A stretch of DNA of 64,000 nt from Membranipora membranacea (taxonomy: Eukaryota; Bryozoa; Gymnolaemata; Cheilostomatida; Membraniporidae), in contig OU612071.1 of assembly GCA_914767715.1 (NCBI GenBank), positions 5,580,001 through 5,644,000 of the forward strand, read 5' to 3'. Position numbers and translations under genes: made by a program. The notes under the pieces were generated by a model. The model made no database searches and was not told where the DNA came from. It saw nothing but the letters and a program-made list of their open reading frames with translations. Positions 24,198-34,570 of the stretch are shown piece after piece (the first letter of the stretch is position 1; each line of letters starts with the position of its first letter).

Positions 24198-27100
24198 CTA
24201 AAAAAAAATTATATATTTTTATAGTTGTGAGTAAAATTTTAATGAACCGAATACTTTGTTATATTCCGCTTTCCAATTAGAAAAAATTTGTTTGGTAAAG
24301 TTAATTATCTGCTTTGGTAACATGCTTTATCAAGCAAGCTTATGGCTATTATTGAGCCCATTTTTTATATAATACCTTCACAAGGTCTCTCGGTTTACAC
24401 GAATTAACACAAAATAGTTAATATTTTCCACTAGCACTAGAACATTTGATATTCAAAGCAGGTACTCATGTTGCAGGGCTCTACTATTGATATTTGATGG
24501 ATCATTGCTGGAATGTATGAGACCTGCTTTGCTTGAGGTATTGCGCCTGGGCCGCTGACTTTGATGGAAATATATTATTCTGAGTGAACCATTTTTTAAC
24601 AAATGTTCTAAATGTAAAGATCAAACAGGCAGCAATTCTGAGGTATGGGATTCCAAGAATTTGTTTCTAAAAGCTTCACTCCTGCAACCCGTCAGTATTT
24701 CAAGAAACTAGCTTGATTGTGACAACAAGCAAAATCAAGACATGTTCATGGTTACAAGGTATAATAATTGATTCATTGCGTTCAACTTACCATGTATGTA
24801 TTCAGGGACGAAGGCATCCACACAGAGATATGTAGAGGGTGTATAACCCATACTGTCTCCATTACTCATCAGATAACCTTTAGTGAAACACAATGAGAAT
24901 AGGCGGCAAGGTTTTGCCTTTTATCTAACTCAGGAGGGCAATTGTTAAAATTCAGATTACTTGCGGCGTTGGTAGAATCTGTACCTAAGAGCAATGCCCA
25001 CTTGCACCATGAAATTTGTATATCGACCGGCTGATTTGTAATGCTTTTTTACCAGCCATTACCTTCCTCAATAAGAGGATTCTTATGCTGAAACTTGTTC
25101 ATATGATAGACCGATGCATCGAAAGTAAAATGTGATACAGAAAAGGGTGTGGCCCATACCACTTTAAAGTGTCTAGAAAAGCAAAAAACAACATCTGTTC
25201 AGCTTTGCCATTGCAACGAACAAAAAAAGTAAATTTTTTGCACAAAGACATTATTGAATGATTTAACCTAATTCAAAGTGCGAAAATCTAGAGTCTACAA
25301 GGGTCTACTGTATGTTATCTCCCCTGTCACTGTCAGCTTACAAACCTTCATAATCATATGTGACTACGGTCATGGGCGCATGTGACATTTCTGGATTGAG
25401 GAAGATAAAAGTTTGCCACTATGTATCTCCTAAAGGTGCCATTTTTGTATCAGCACTCAATATGACACCAAATTGTAAGTGACTGTAACATCGACTGCTA
25501 CATCTCAGAGAATAATTATTGATACAATGAGTAAATATCAGTCGGAGTTATGTTTAGGGGGTTGATCTTATGTACAAAACTTCACTCATCCAGGGTAAAA
25601 CACAAACCTGAGTATTCCTTTGTCCAGCTCGAGGGACAGGAAATGCGACCAGGGAGCATCATGGTGGCTGATCGGGGAGCATAGCACCGAGCACACGGGA
25701 CATTCTGCTGATAAGCTGAGTCAGGGAAAGGTCCTGAAAATTAAAAAAATTCCCTGGAGTTTTGATGGTGGTAAACTATCATAAGATGATCAGGTTGTGT
25801 AAATTCAAGGTCATGTCACATGCCACATCTATGGCCATTGCTCTCCGTTTGTTGGCAGATTGGAGCACACCTGGACGCCCAGCAGGCTAAACTTTCTAAC
25901 CCTTGAACTTCAATTAGAAACAGGTAAGTGATGACTTCTTACTGACCAAGTATCTAAGCACTGCTCCATATTTTGAGGACTTTTTATGATTTAACAAACT
26001 GTTTAAGTCACCACTACTTCATTCTACATGTTGAGGCTATATTCAGTGTACCATTCCAAGTTTGAGAAATTGGATAACTGATATCTATGAGCATAATAAG
26101 ATAACATTATTTCAATAATATAGATATTCTAATTTGAGACTGATTGCATGTACAAATTTTTTTTTAGGGCGCATTTACTTTTTGATAGGCGGGCCCTCAT
26201 AGGCCAGAAGCAGCTATAGCATAAGTTGTTATGGTACGGACAATATTTGATGGCAGGATACTGATCACGCTTTATATTTCATTGATGTATGTTCTGTAAA
26301 ATTCACCGGGTGTACCCAGTTGTAGTGGTCATATTTAGAAATTAAAAGGTGTTTTGTTTTGGCATTATATGTGTGGGGAAATAACTCCTATTCTGTGTAA
26401 TCTAACTAATCTAATCATCAGGGAATTCCAGGTTGAAATTGCATTGTGGGATTTTGTTGACATGACAATTAATTCACCAAGTAAACTTGTAGAAAGAATT
26501 CAATTAAATTATGTCAAACTTTTTATGGGACTAGTATGATATTGTATGGTCTTAAGACCACTGTCTTTGGGCAATTAAAAAAACATTTTTTGATGTTTTA
26601 ATTGCCTCTTATGTCATTTTTCGGCTGGATATCTTTTGTATAACACATGAGCAAAGAGTTCAATGAGTGCCTCACTTTTCAGAAAGAAACCCAACTGTCA
26701 GAGTCTGAAAAACTTAGATATGCCAGCTTCGCATTCTCTCCTAACACGCTAATGACATGATATGGGGATATGCGGTAGCGCTGTCTCTCACCAACCACCT
26801 CATGCAATGATAAAACATATACAATGTAGAACCCAGGACTATAGTCTTGACTTGTGCCAACTGCATCAAACTCTTGACTTCTTATAACATATCGATAGTA
26901 TGATTATTTGGGATATGCAGTAGTGCTGCGGCTGACCTCTTCAACTGGGCACACACTTTTTTCTTACATCATATTTGTCTCACGCTATCATGTGTTGAGC
27001 AGTTTTACGTCTAGGCTGCTTTTTGTCTTGCTCTCGTCGAGATGTAGTGCTGTCGCTAACCACCTTTTATAAGGATGTGATAGAATATATTGTAAAAATC

Positions 27101-30100
27101 ATACATATAGTCACGTTTCCTGCTGACCATATTAATCACTTAACATTTTCACTTACCTAAGCGATTGTGAAGAAAATTGCAGTTAGGCTGCCGCGCTGCC
27201 GCTGACATGATTGCTACAACAGGATACACTCTCAATGTTGGGTTCTGCACGTTGTTCTACCCTAGATGTACCCTTGTTTTAAACTCGTAACATTTCACTT
27301 ATTATTAGCGATTGTGAGAATAATTGCGATATGCTGCCGCGCTGCCGATCTTCCGCTGACATGATTGCTACGATTGGGTCCATTCGCCTGCATTCCGAGT
27401 GGCTCCCGATCCACTGGTCACGCCGCGGCATGACCAGTGGATCGGGAGCAACAGGCATGCAGGCAATTGGATCAAACTTGTTCTAGGTTACACCCTTATT
27501 TCTTTATATTCAGCACATTGTTATACCCTTGAAACACCTTTTGTTTAATCTCTTAATATTTTACTCATTTAAAGCAATTTTTAGAAGAAATGAGGATATG
27601 CTGCCGCGCTGCCGCTGACATGATTGCTACAACTGGGTACATCCTTAATTTTGAATTCAGCACGTTGTTCCAACCTAGAAACACGCTTTATTGAATTCTT
27701 AACATTTCACTTATTTATATGCAGTTTTGAGAAATATTGCGGATATGCTGCCGCAAGACAGTATCATACTAACCTCATAAAGATCTGACATTATACTTAT
27801 TGAAATTTTTAAATTTGCCCTGATCTAACACAAGCAGACTCCTTCAAGTTTACTTGGTAAATAAATTGGCAAGTCAACAAAAACCCCACAATGCAGTTTT
27901 AACCTGGAATTCCCTGAAGATTAGATTAGTAAGATTACACAGAATAGGAGTTATCTCCCACACATGTAATGCAAAAACGGAACACCTTTTAATTTCTAAA
28001 TATGACCACTACAACTGGGTACACCCGGTGAATTTTACAGAAGAAACATCAATGAAGTATAATATGCGATCAGTTTCCTGCCATCAAAAATTGTCCGTAC
28101 CATTATTTTATAGAGCAGTTACAGCTAGGCTGCTTCTGGCCTATCACTGCAATTCTTTGTGGGTAATTAGGGTTTATCTTCGCTTTGTAATGTTGCTAGT
28201 GATCACTATAGCTGTCAAATGCCCCAGTTCTCAACAGACTTAACATACCTCCGCCGTTAGTGTGTGTCTGGTATTCAGCTCCATATATTCTAGAGTTGTA
28301 TGTTTTAGTATTGTATCGGCTGTATTGAGGCTGCAGAGGCAGACATTGATGGTTAACTCCGCCCCCATTATCATACCATGATCCTGCTGTGAATCCTGAA
28401 AAAAAATCAGCTTGTAGGTAAAGGTAAACAACTACAATGTGTCTTTCTAGCAGAGAACTGTAGCTAAGTTGATGGACAGACTCAAACATTCCTCCCACCA
28501 CCAACAACAGAGGGTACAGTTATTCAACAGCTATCTTATGGGAGAGGAGGGGGCTGACCTCCTGGTCTGTGGGATTGGCTGGCGGGGGCCTTGTGGGAGG
28601 GTGGTGGGTAGGATGCATTGGTGGTTTGAGTTCCCCTAGTTGCCAGGGCGAACTGGGGTGGTCTCAGTTTTTTTTCAATCTGGTGGTCGCCATTCTAGTC
28701 TCAGCTCCCATGCATGGACCAATAGACCACACCGCTGCATTTTCCTTTATAATATTTGAAATAATTTTATCAATTTGTCATGTAGTTATTGCAGAAACTT
28801 AATACAAAACAAAAAAGCATAGAAAAAACTCTGCAATGTAAGACTTAAGTATAAGACCTGCCTCATGCAGCACCTGCAACAGCATTGTGGTGCTGGTTTT
28901 GCCACATCTCAACAAAAAATTCACCAAAGTATTTAACAGTGCTTATTTGGAAGAGAATCAATTTTCGGGAGTTTGCTCAATTGATGTCTTGTCCTAACGT
29001 ACTCTCCAGAGAACAGAATGCATAAAGTTCTCAAAGCCCCTGAATGATTTCGATTATTACTAAGAGAACACATTGAAGTTAGGATGAGGAAGGATGAGTA
29101 TTGTACCATCAGACAGTGTAGTTGTGATTATGGGAGTTGTCTGAGATATAGAAGATTTGTGAGAGTTGTTGGTTGAAATTGATCTGAGTATTGCAACTTG
29201 TGGGTACGGAGGAGCCAGGGTAAATTTCTCGGGACAAGAATGGGAATTTAACCCGAAACATCACACTTGAAAGCCAGGAATGTGATCATTTCCGTTAACA
29301 AAGCTCCATTTATTTATAGCTTTACAAATTTAGAACAATTTTACCAGTGCTATTCAATTAAACTTACCTTCATAAATCATACTAGATCTGTATCCACAGG
29401 ATTTTCTCCCCCACCTGGTGTAGACTGAGCCGACTGGATTAACTGAAGAACTGGCGTTCACTGTCAACAGCAAGCAGAAAATAAGTCACAGCTTCTGTCA
29501 TTATTCAACATTGATCAGAAAATCGGAATGAGTTAATGCGTCTTCATTCATAACAAAGCTTGTTTCAGTTAGTATTGAAGGTAAAGAGTGGAAAATATTT
29601 CAAGGAATGACGAATGGCGAACTCTCTCAAGAATTATGGAACTAAGGTTTTATATTTTATTGGTAGAGTGGTGTAGTTTATATTTACCTCTGTTTTTTCT
29701 GTGCTGCATAATAGCAGAGGTGAGCTGCACCTGTCTCTTATCTACGCCTCCTTCAAAGTCTCCACTCTGCTTGAAATGTAAAACAATAATAGTGGTAGAT
29801 CTCAACAATGGTTTGTCTGTTCATTCTTTTTTTTGCAGTTTATACCCTAACTAATTCCTATTGTCTACAAGATGATATCAAACTTTGTCTCAGGATGTTT
29901 ATAGTGGTAAATGAACCATATTACATACACACTTACTCAGAATTGTAATACAAGCAAAAGTCATACTTTTACATATTTGAGTTAAGATGAAGGGCACTAC
30001 ATGGGCTGATCTACTTAAAGTACCTGATTCATATCAACCAAATACTCCTATAAAAGAACACTACTCTGTCAAATATTATGCAATTGAGTTAAGTTTAGGA

Positions 30101-30523
30101 TCTAATCCACATTAAAATGAATTCAGTATTCTAAAGCACACCATTAACAAGCCAAAAGGATCAATTCACAGGCTGAAATGAGTGTGCTTTGCAATGACAT
30201 TCATTTGACTCTTATTTGACTCTATTAGAAGTATCAACCATTTAGGACAGTGTGGGGGGGGGGGGTGGGGTTTAACAGCATGTCATTTTCCATACTAAAC
30301 ATAAACATACCTCATCCGACTTTATATGTGACTGTTTGTGAAGCTCTTCAATTGTCTTGGACATCTGTGACACTTGTCCTTGGAGTGACCTTATCATCTG
30401 CCCCTGCTCTATCACTGTTTCTGCAAGCTCCTCATGGGAGAAATGGTGTACTTTGGAGGCATCAGAGGGTTGATAGAGGCTTAATACGGCAAACAGCAGA
30501 TAACTTGAGTATTCAAATTTCAT
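24067..30523 (-). CDS. Secreted protein related to short-chain collagen C4 C-terminal domain
   Basis: Seven exons on the minus strand: 30311-30523, 29688-29766, 29368-29460, 28249-28395, 25608-25733, 24791-24877, 24067-24197 (TAA). Phases agree throughout (0, then 1 at every later junction), giving 291 residues. Residues 1-23 are a signal peptide (MKFEYSSYLLFAVLSLYQPS). Residues about 28-66 form a coiled coil, probably for oligomerisation. From about residue 105 the protein matches the family pattern: VGSVYTRWGRKSC, then GSWYDNGGGVNHQCLPLQPQ, YGAEYQT, VPCARCY, YLCVDA.VPEY, and a Cys-rich end (LTCAVCTR). This Cys/Trp-rich domain occurs in sponge short-chain collagen C4 and many lophotrochozoan secreted proteins. 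There is no Gly-X-Y run here, so it is not itself a collagen. An extracellular matrix or mucus role is inferred. Confidence 0.9.
24791..24877 (-). CDS. Exon 6 of the collagen-C4-like gene
   Basis: Phase 1 to 1, between CTAAAG and CATG|GTAAGT. It encodes GYLMSNGDSMGYTPSTYLCV followed by DAFVPEY. Confidence 0.88.
25608..25733 (-). CDS. Exon 5 of the collagen-C4-like gene
   Basis: Phase 1 to 1. It contains NVPCARCY, then ATMMLPGRISCPSSWTKEYSG, matching the family's CxxC block and CPxGW-like block. Confidence 0.88.
26760..27770. repeat. Diverged internal tandem repeat with CTGCCGCGCTGCCGCTGACA core
   Basis: Five to six copies of a unit with the GC-rich core TATGCTGCCGCGCTGCCGCT followed by GACATGATTGCTAC, at about 26765, 26915, 27188, 27335, 27598 and 27745. 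Between cores, AT-rich text recurs (TTTCACTTATT...GCGATT). The GC-rich cores stand out sharply from the AT-rich background. Confidence 0.75.
27402..27449. repeat. Perfect 19-base inverted repeat, 10-base loop
   Basis: GCTCCCGATCCACTGGTCA and its exact complement are separated by CGCCGCGGCA. Outside it, CCTGCAT/ATGCAGG extends a weaker stem. It replaces part of one tandem-repeat copy, so it looks like a later nested insertion. Confidence 0.85.
28249..28395 (-). CDS. Exon 4 of the collagen-C4-like gene
   Basis: Phase 1 to 1 between TTTTTTCAG and GAG|GTATGT. It carries GSWYDNGGGVNHQCLPLQPQ and YGAEYQTH, the most conserved part of the family. Confidence 0.9.
29368..29460 (-). CDS. Exon 3 of the collagen-C4-like gene (domain start)
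   Basis: Phase 1 to 1. It carries the diagnostic VYTRWGRKSC block and ends in YRSSMIYEG. Confidence 0.88.
29688..29766 (-). CDS. Exon 2 of the collagen-C4-like gene (linker)
   Basis: It starts SGDFEGGVDKRQVQ. The acceptor may be CAG|AGT (used here) or one codon earlier; both keep frame. In collagenous relatives Gly-X-Y repeats occupy this position; here they are absent. Confidence 0.8.
30311..30523 (-). CDS. Exon 1 of the collagen-C4-like gene (signal peptide, coiled coil)
   Basis: The initiator ATG is at 30521-30523 and the donor is GAG|GTATGT, leaving in phase 0. A hydrophobic signal core is followed by heptad-like VIEQGQMIRSLQGQVSQMSK. Confidence 0.88.
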
Positions 30524-32090
30524 GGTGATTCACATGGAAAGTTGCAAGTTTAGGGCAGATCAGCCGCCCAACTTAATCACACACAATCAGCTGATGAAGC
30601 GTATTATCATCATGATCATTTTGACATCTGTTTATTCCCACATGTTATGTCATGCAATAGTCAGTGGTGGATATAAATATTAGGTTGCAAGGGGGGGGGG
30701 GGTTATTAAGGGACATTTTTCTTAGCTACACTTGAGGAGCTTACCTATTATAAGGTTTGTTGTTTTGTTGTTGTAAATGTACCTTGCAGATGGACCTCAG
30801 AGTTGCCTTCTCTGTTCATACTTCTAGTCTTGGGAGCTACCCCAATTCTACCCTGACCTTATTATAGATGAGACTGGATTAACCTATGACATTGAGAAGA
30901 GTATACATTTGTCGCATGTCTTATGACGGTAAGTTGACTACTTTGTTGCTAGCCATTTTGTATAGAACACAACTTCAAACACGAGTTTAGCCTAGGGCAA
31001 GTCTGATTGTGATTATTTCTCTTGGCTTTTATAAAAATTACGAGTGCCACATCAGATTGATAATAATAACATACTGAATGTTTGGATATATTATCCACCT
31101 ATTGAATATTTAGCGAGATTGTAGCCGATGTCCTTTCTCTCAAATTTTACAAAGCTATCCGCAGTACTTGTTTTGATAAGCATGATGCCAATCGCTGTGT
31201 CCAGGGAGAATTCTGCCTGGTGTGTCCTCAAATATTGAAACATTGAGAAATAATATTTTATTAGCACAAGGAATTCATAAACAACAATTTTTTTCTCTTA
31301 CGTTTATTGGTATCATAAACGTTTTTAAGAAAGAAATATGCTTTTCGTTATGTGCGAATAGAAAGTAGGAAAAAAACAACAATGATTGATTAAATTTGAT
31401 TTAATGAATTGGATCAATTAAATTAATTAATGGATGGGGGGACAGGTTCCTTTGAGATGCAAGGATACCTCCTTGTTCATAAAAAATTCTGGAAATGTAC
31501 TCAGATCAAGTCATGCGATTTTTTTTCTTTTATGTATATACACCGATCAGGGAGAATGGAAGGGGAGGAGCCTGCACTCGATAGGCCAGGCCTCATTTAA
31601 TAATGTGATCTTACATTCGTTTTGGAGTTATGCCCTCAACACGAAACCATTTTAGTGAATGGAAAAGTGTTGGTTGATAAATTTTTCAGTCACAAGTGTA
31701 AAACTTTCCAGTGAAAAGTTCAGAAATAAAATCTCATTATTGGTGTCGAGATAACCCCTACACAAATGAAGCAATATGATAGATTTTTTCACTTTCTTAC
31801 CAATCTATCTAAGAAATATACAGCCTTATCAGCCGAGACCATTCATGGCAATTGAATAAATTGTCTTATCAGGTTTTTTTTATGATTGATGTATATAATC
31901 AAATGGAGCTTGAAATCTGGTCATAGAAGGCCCAGTCAATGTAAAGCGATCACCCAGCAATGACAAAACCAAAAAGGTGTTGTAATCAGATCCTACGATG
32001 ATAAGCCAACACAACAATGAAAGTTCATCCAAGGTCATAGTGTAACTTTCCCTCCCCAGATTGGTGCCTATGTTTTACTTTGAGCATCTC
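30524..32090. other. Upstream region of the collagen-C4-like gene; no exon seen
   Basis: It contains a 13-base G run (about 30691-30703), matching another in intron 1 at 30256-30268, and AT-rich DNA around 31380-31430. The promoter of the minus-strand gene must lie here, but no TATA box can be singled out. Confidence 0.4.
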
Positions 32091-32091
32091 A

Positions 32092-32687
32092 ACACTTAGT
32101 GCTAGCAAGCTTACAGCAGTGTTTTAGGTGTTCTAAGCTGTCAGGCTCATTTTCATGTCAGCACAGGGTATTAGGTGACTCTTTCCTATCCATATAATTG
32201 CTGCAGTATTATCATTCTTTACAGTGACATGGCCGTGAGGTATATACACCAGTGTGTACAGGATCCAGCATGTAATTTGGTTTCCAATCTCCGTTAATTC
32301 CCGTCTGTTTGAAACACAGAATTTAGCCTGTCACTGCACCACACTTTTTAGCTGTGCTCAGATCTGTGCAGTGTGATTGGAGGGCATAAGCATGTAAAAT
32401 TTAATATGCTGTTTTCTGGTTCATTTTCTGTGTGTGGTCTTGCTTGTGTGCAAAGGCTAAATTCTGTGTTTCAAACAGACGGGAATTAACTGTGATTGAA
32501 AACCAAAGTGCATGTTGGATACTATAGACGGCAGTGTATGCCTCACGGCCATGTCACTCTGAAGGATGATAACGCTGCAACAATTTAATGTGTTGGAAAG
32601 AGTCACTTAATAGCCTGAGCTGACATTAAAAAGAGCCTGAGCTTAGAACACCTAAAACACTACTATCTACTTGTTAGCACTAAGTGT
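32092..32687. mobile_element. 600 bp hairpin (MITE-like foldback)
   Basis: Arms of about 236 bases (32092-32329 and 32454-32687) are inverted copies, for example TTAATTCCCGTCTGTTTGAA near 32295 and its complement near 32462-32487. The 124-base spacer is unrelated sequence. No target duplication is obvious and no coding is present. A transcript would fold into a long duplex. Confidence 0.85.
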
Positions 32688-32767
32688 GGAGACGCTGTTT
32701 TGATTTTTGTTCCATCCCTTAAGCTTCATGGTTATAATACGCGATCTTAGTGTAACGCATCATAGCC

Positions 32768-32925
32768 TATATGAGTTTAATTTAGCTAGAGCTTAATTTC
32801 TGGACCTGGTACTAAATTTCGCTAGTACTAAATTTCACTAGTAGGCTTACTAGTGAAAATTAAAGAAAATTTCCAAGCTGGGATTCGAACCCAGGGCATA
32901 ATCCTCCATCTGATTGCAAGATGTT
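32768..32925 (-). repeat. tRNA-headed short repeat, family 1, copy 2
   Basis: Same body (duplicated ACTAAATTTCGCTAGT words) and B-box (GGGTTCGAATCCC on the minus strand) as copies 1 and 3, with the head truncated. It ends just before the exon at 32945. Confidence 0.7.
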
Positions 32926-32944
32926 TAAATATGTTTAATTATAG

Positions 32945-33007
32945 GAGCTTGAAGCTAAAAGAGTACAACTAGAGATACTGAGAGTGAATCGAGAAGCACA
33001 ACTTAAG
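32945..33007 (+). CDS. Orphan coiled-coil exon
   Basis: A 63-base open exon between TTAATTATAG and AAG|GTTAGA, phase 0 to 0. It encodes 21 residues, ELEAKRVQLEILRVNREAQ plus LK, with clear heptad character. No partner exon was identified on this strand nearby. It may belong to a gene extending through 31-35 kb or be captured sequence. Confidence 0.4.
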
Positions 33008-33084
33008 GTTAGAAACTAAAGTGTCAGAGGTTTTTTTTGTATAAGCATACAAAATACAGGCAAAACTTTACGTACGTACACGGT

Positions 33085-33215
33085 ACCCCCCCCCCCCCCA
33101 ATTAGAGTCGTCGTACGCGGTATATTCACAGGCAGATAGAGTCATCGTAATCGGTATATTTCCAGGCAGATAGAGTCGTCGTACTCGTTTTAGAGAGTCG
33201 GCGTACTCAGTATAA
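33085..33215. repeat. Poly(C) run and 34-base tandem repeat
   Basis: A C run at about 33086-33098 precedes four diverged copies of a unit of about 34 bases, AGAGTCGTCGTACTCGGTAT... The 76-codon minus-strand frame over it is a repeat artefact. Confidence 0.7.
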
Positions 33216-33970
33216 ATAGGCAATGCGCGTGGTTGCAGTGGCGGGTATCGCCGCCTTAGGGTAACCCCCTCAAGATCCTCTACAACTGCAACATGCACAA
33301 AACTGTCTGGTAGTGTGCCAGATTGCAGTCAATGTGTTATTTCTTACCTGATTGGATGTAAGGATCCAAACACCAGGCAATCAAAGCCAACACATTGTCG
33401 AGTAACCTCAAATTGCTATAGAAGAACAGAATAAGTGAAACTGTTTCTCAAGTTTATTTTCACTATAGCTACTATCTTACATGTGACAATAAAGTTGACA
33501 ACAAATTGGACACATTTTAAAACTCTAAAAATAGACAAACTCTCTTATGGCATTATAATATCACAAAAATAGCGAGCACATTTCTGTCATTTGAGCAAAG
33601 TGTTGGTGTTGTATTGATTCGACTTTATGCGTCCTCCTAGCTTAATCCAGCTTGATTTGAAAACAACTAAAACTGGACGAATATATGAAAATAAAACTAA
33701 ACATCAGAATGTCGCTTATATTGAGCAATTAAGAAAGGTCAAGTTTGACACACTATATGGCAGTTGTTACTATGGTGATAGCCTTAGGTCTTCACAAGAA
33801 CCCATCGATTGAGGGGCAGATGTTATTACGGTCCCCAGTCTGGATGGATAGTGAAGTGAAGTGGTCTAACTTTCTGAGGCTGAGTGTAGTGTGACCTCAC
33901 GTTATCAGCTCTGTTTGCCTGTCTGTAGGCTGGCAGGTGGTGCCAGCTCTGTAGCTCTTGCCTACAACAG

Positions 33971-34120
33971 GATATGATCAGAGATAGCTCAGTGTTAGTG
34001 GCGTCGGATTTGGTATCATAAGGTCAAGCCCAACCGCGTGCACTGTTTGTCTTGTACTACCTAATTTGGCTGTTGTGGGCCATTCACCCTAGTCGACCAG
34101 GAAAGTAAAAACCAGCTATA
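33971..34120 (+). repeat. tRNA-headed short repeat, family 2
   Basis: An A-box-like TAGCTCAGTGTTAGTGG, a weak B-box (GGTCAAGCCC), and a body phrase GGGCCATTCACCCTAGTCGACC. The body recurs at 35840-35940 (GGTCATTAACCCTAGCCGACC) after a better B-box (GGTTCAAATTCC). Confidence 0.5.
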
Positions 34121-34570
34121 GCAAGCCACATTGCAATAACCTTCAAATTAATGAAGTTGCGATTATCTCTCCAAAAAGAAACAGCAGTTTTGTCAAAAGA
34201 TTGATCACTATTTGCATGGTAGGAAATGTTGATCTGTAGTATTATGATGTTTATTCTATCTCTGCAATGGTACTGAAGTAGTTACTGGTAGTTGTTATTT
34301 TGCACACAAGATGATGGTGGTGGAGGTCAAATATGGGCAGCGATTTTTGGAGGCTGTTGAGCACATCAACTCTTGGCCAAAGAAAATTTTATTGATTGGG
34401 CAGGGGAGATAAAGCTTGCTTTCGAACGTTTAACAGAATAGTTGTCCTCTCACATGGTTTTCTAAGGGATTCCGTCTTTGCATGAATGGGGAGTCTCAGT
34501 CAGTTAAAGGCAAGGCCTCAGGGCGGTAAAATTTACAAACCTGTTGTTAAGAGTTTTGGGTCTAAGTAGT

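Larger units (their letters stand above)
26202..28141. mobile_element. Foldback DNA element, 1.94 kb, inside an intron
   Basis: Inverted terminal arms of about 310 bases (26202-26510 and 27840-28141) start GGCCAGAAGCAGC and are flanked by TA on both sides, compatible with a TA target duplication. The arms are similar over their full length apart from small indels. The interior has no recognisable transposase and is filled by diverged tandem repeats. The right end lies 108 bases from exon 4 of the collagen-C4-like gene. It is probably a non-autonomous TA-targeting element. Confidence 0.8.

Noticed and set aside
33068-33298. 76-codon minus-strand frame
   Set aside because: It runs through a 34-base tandem repeat and a poly(C) tract; no support as a gene.
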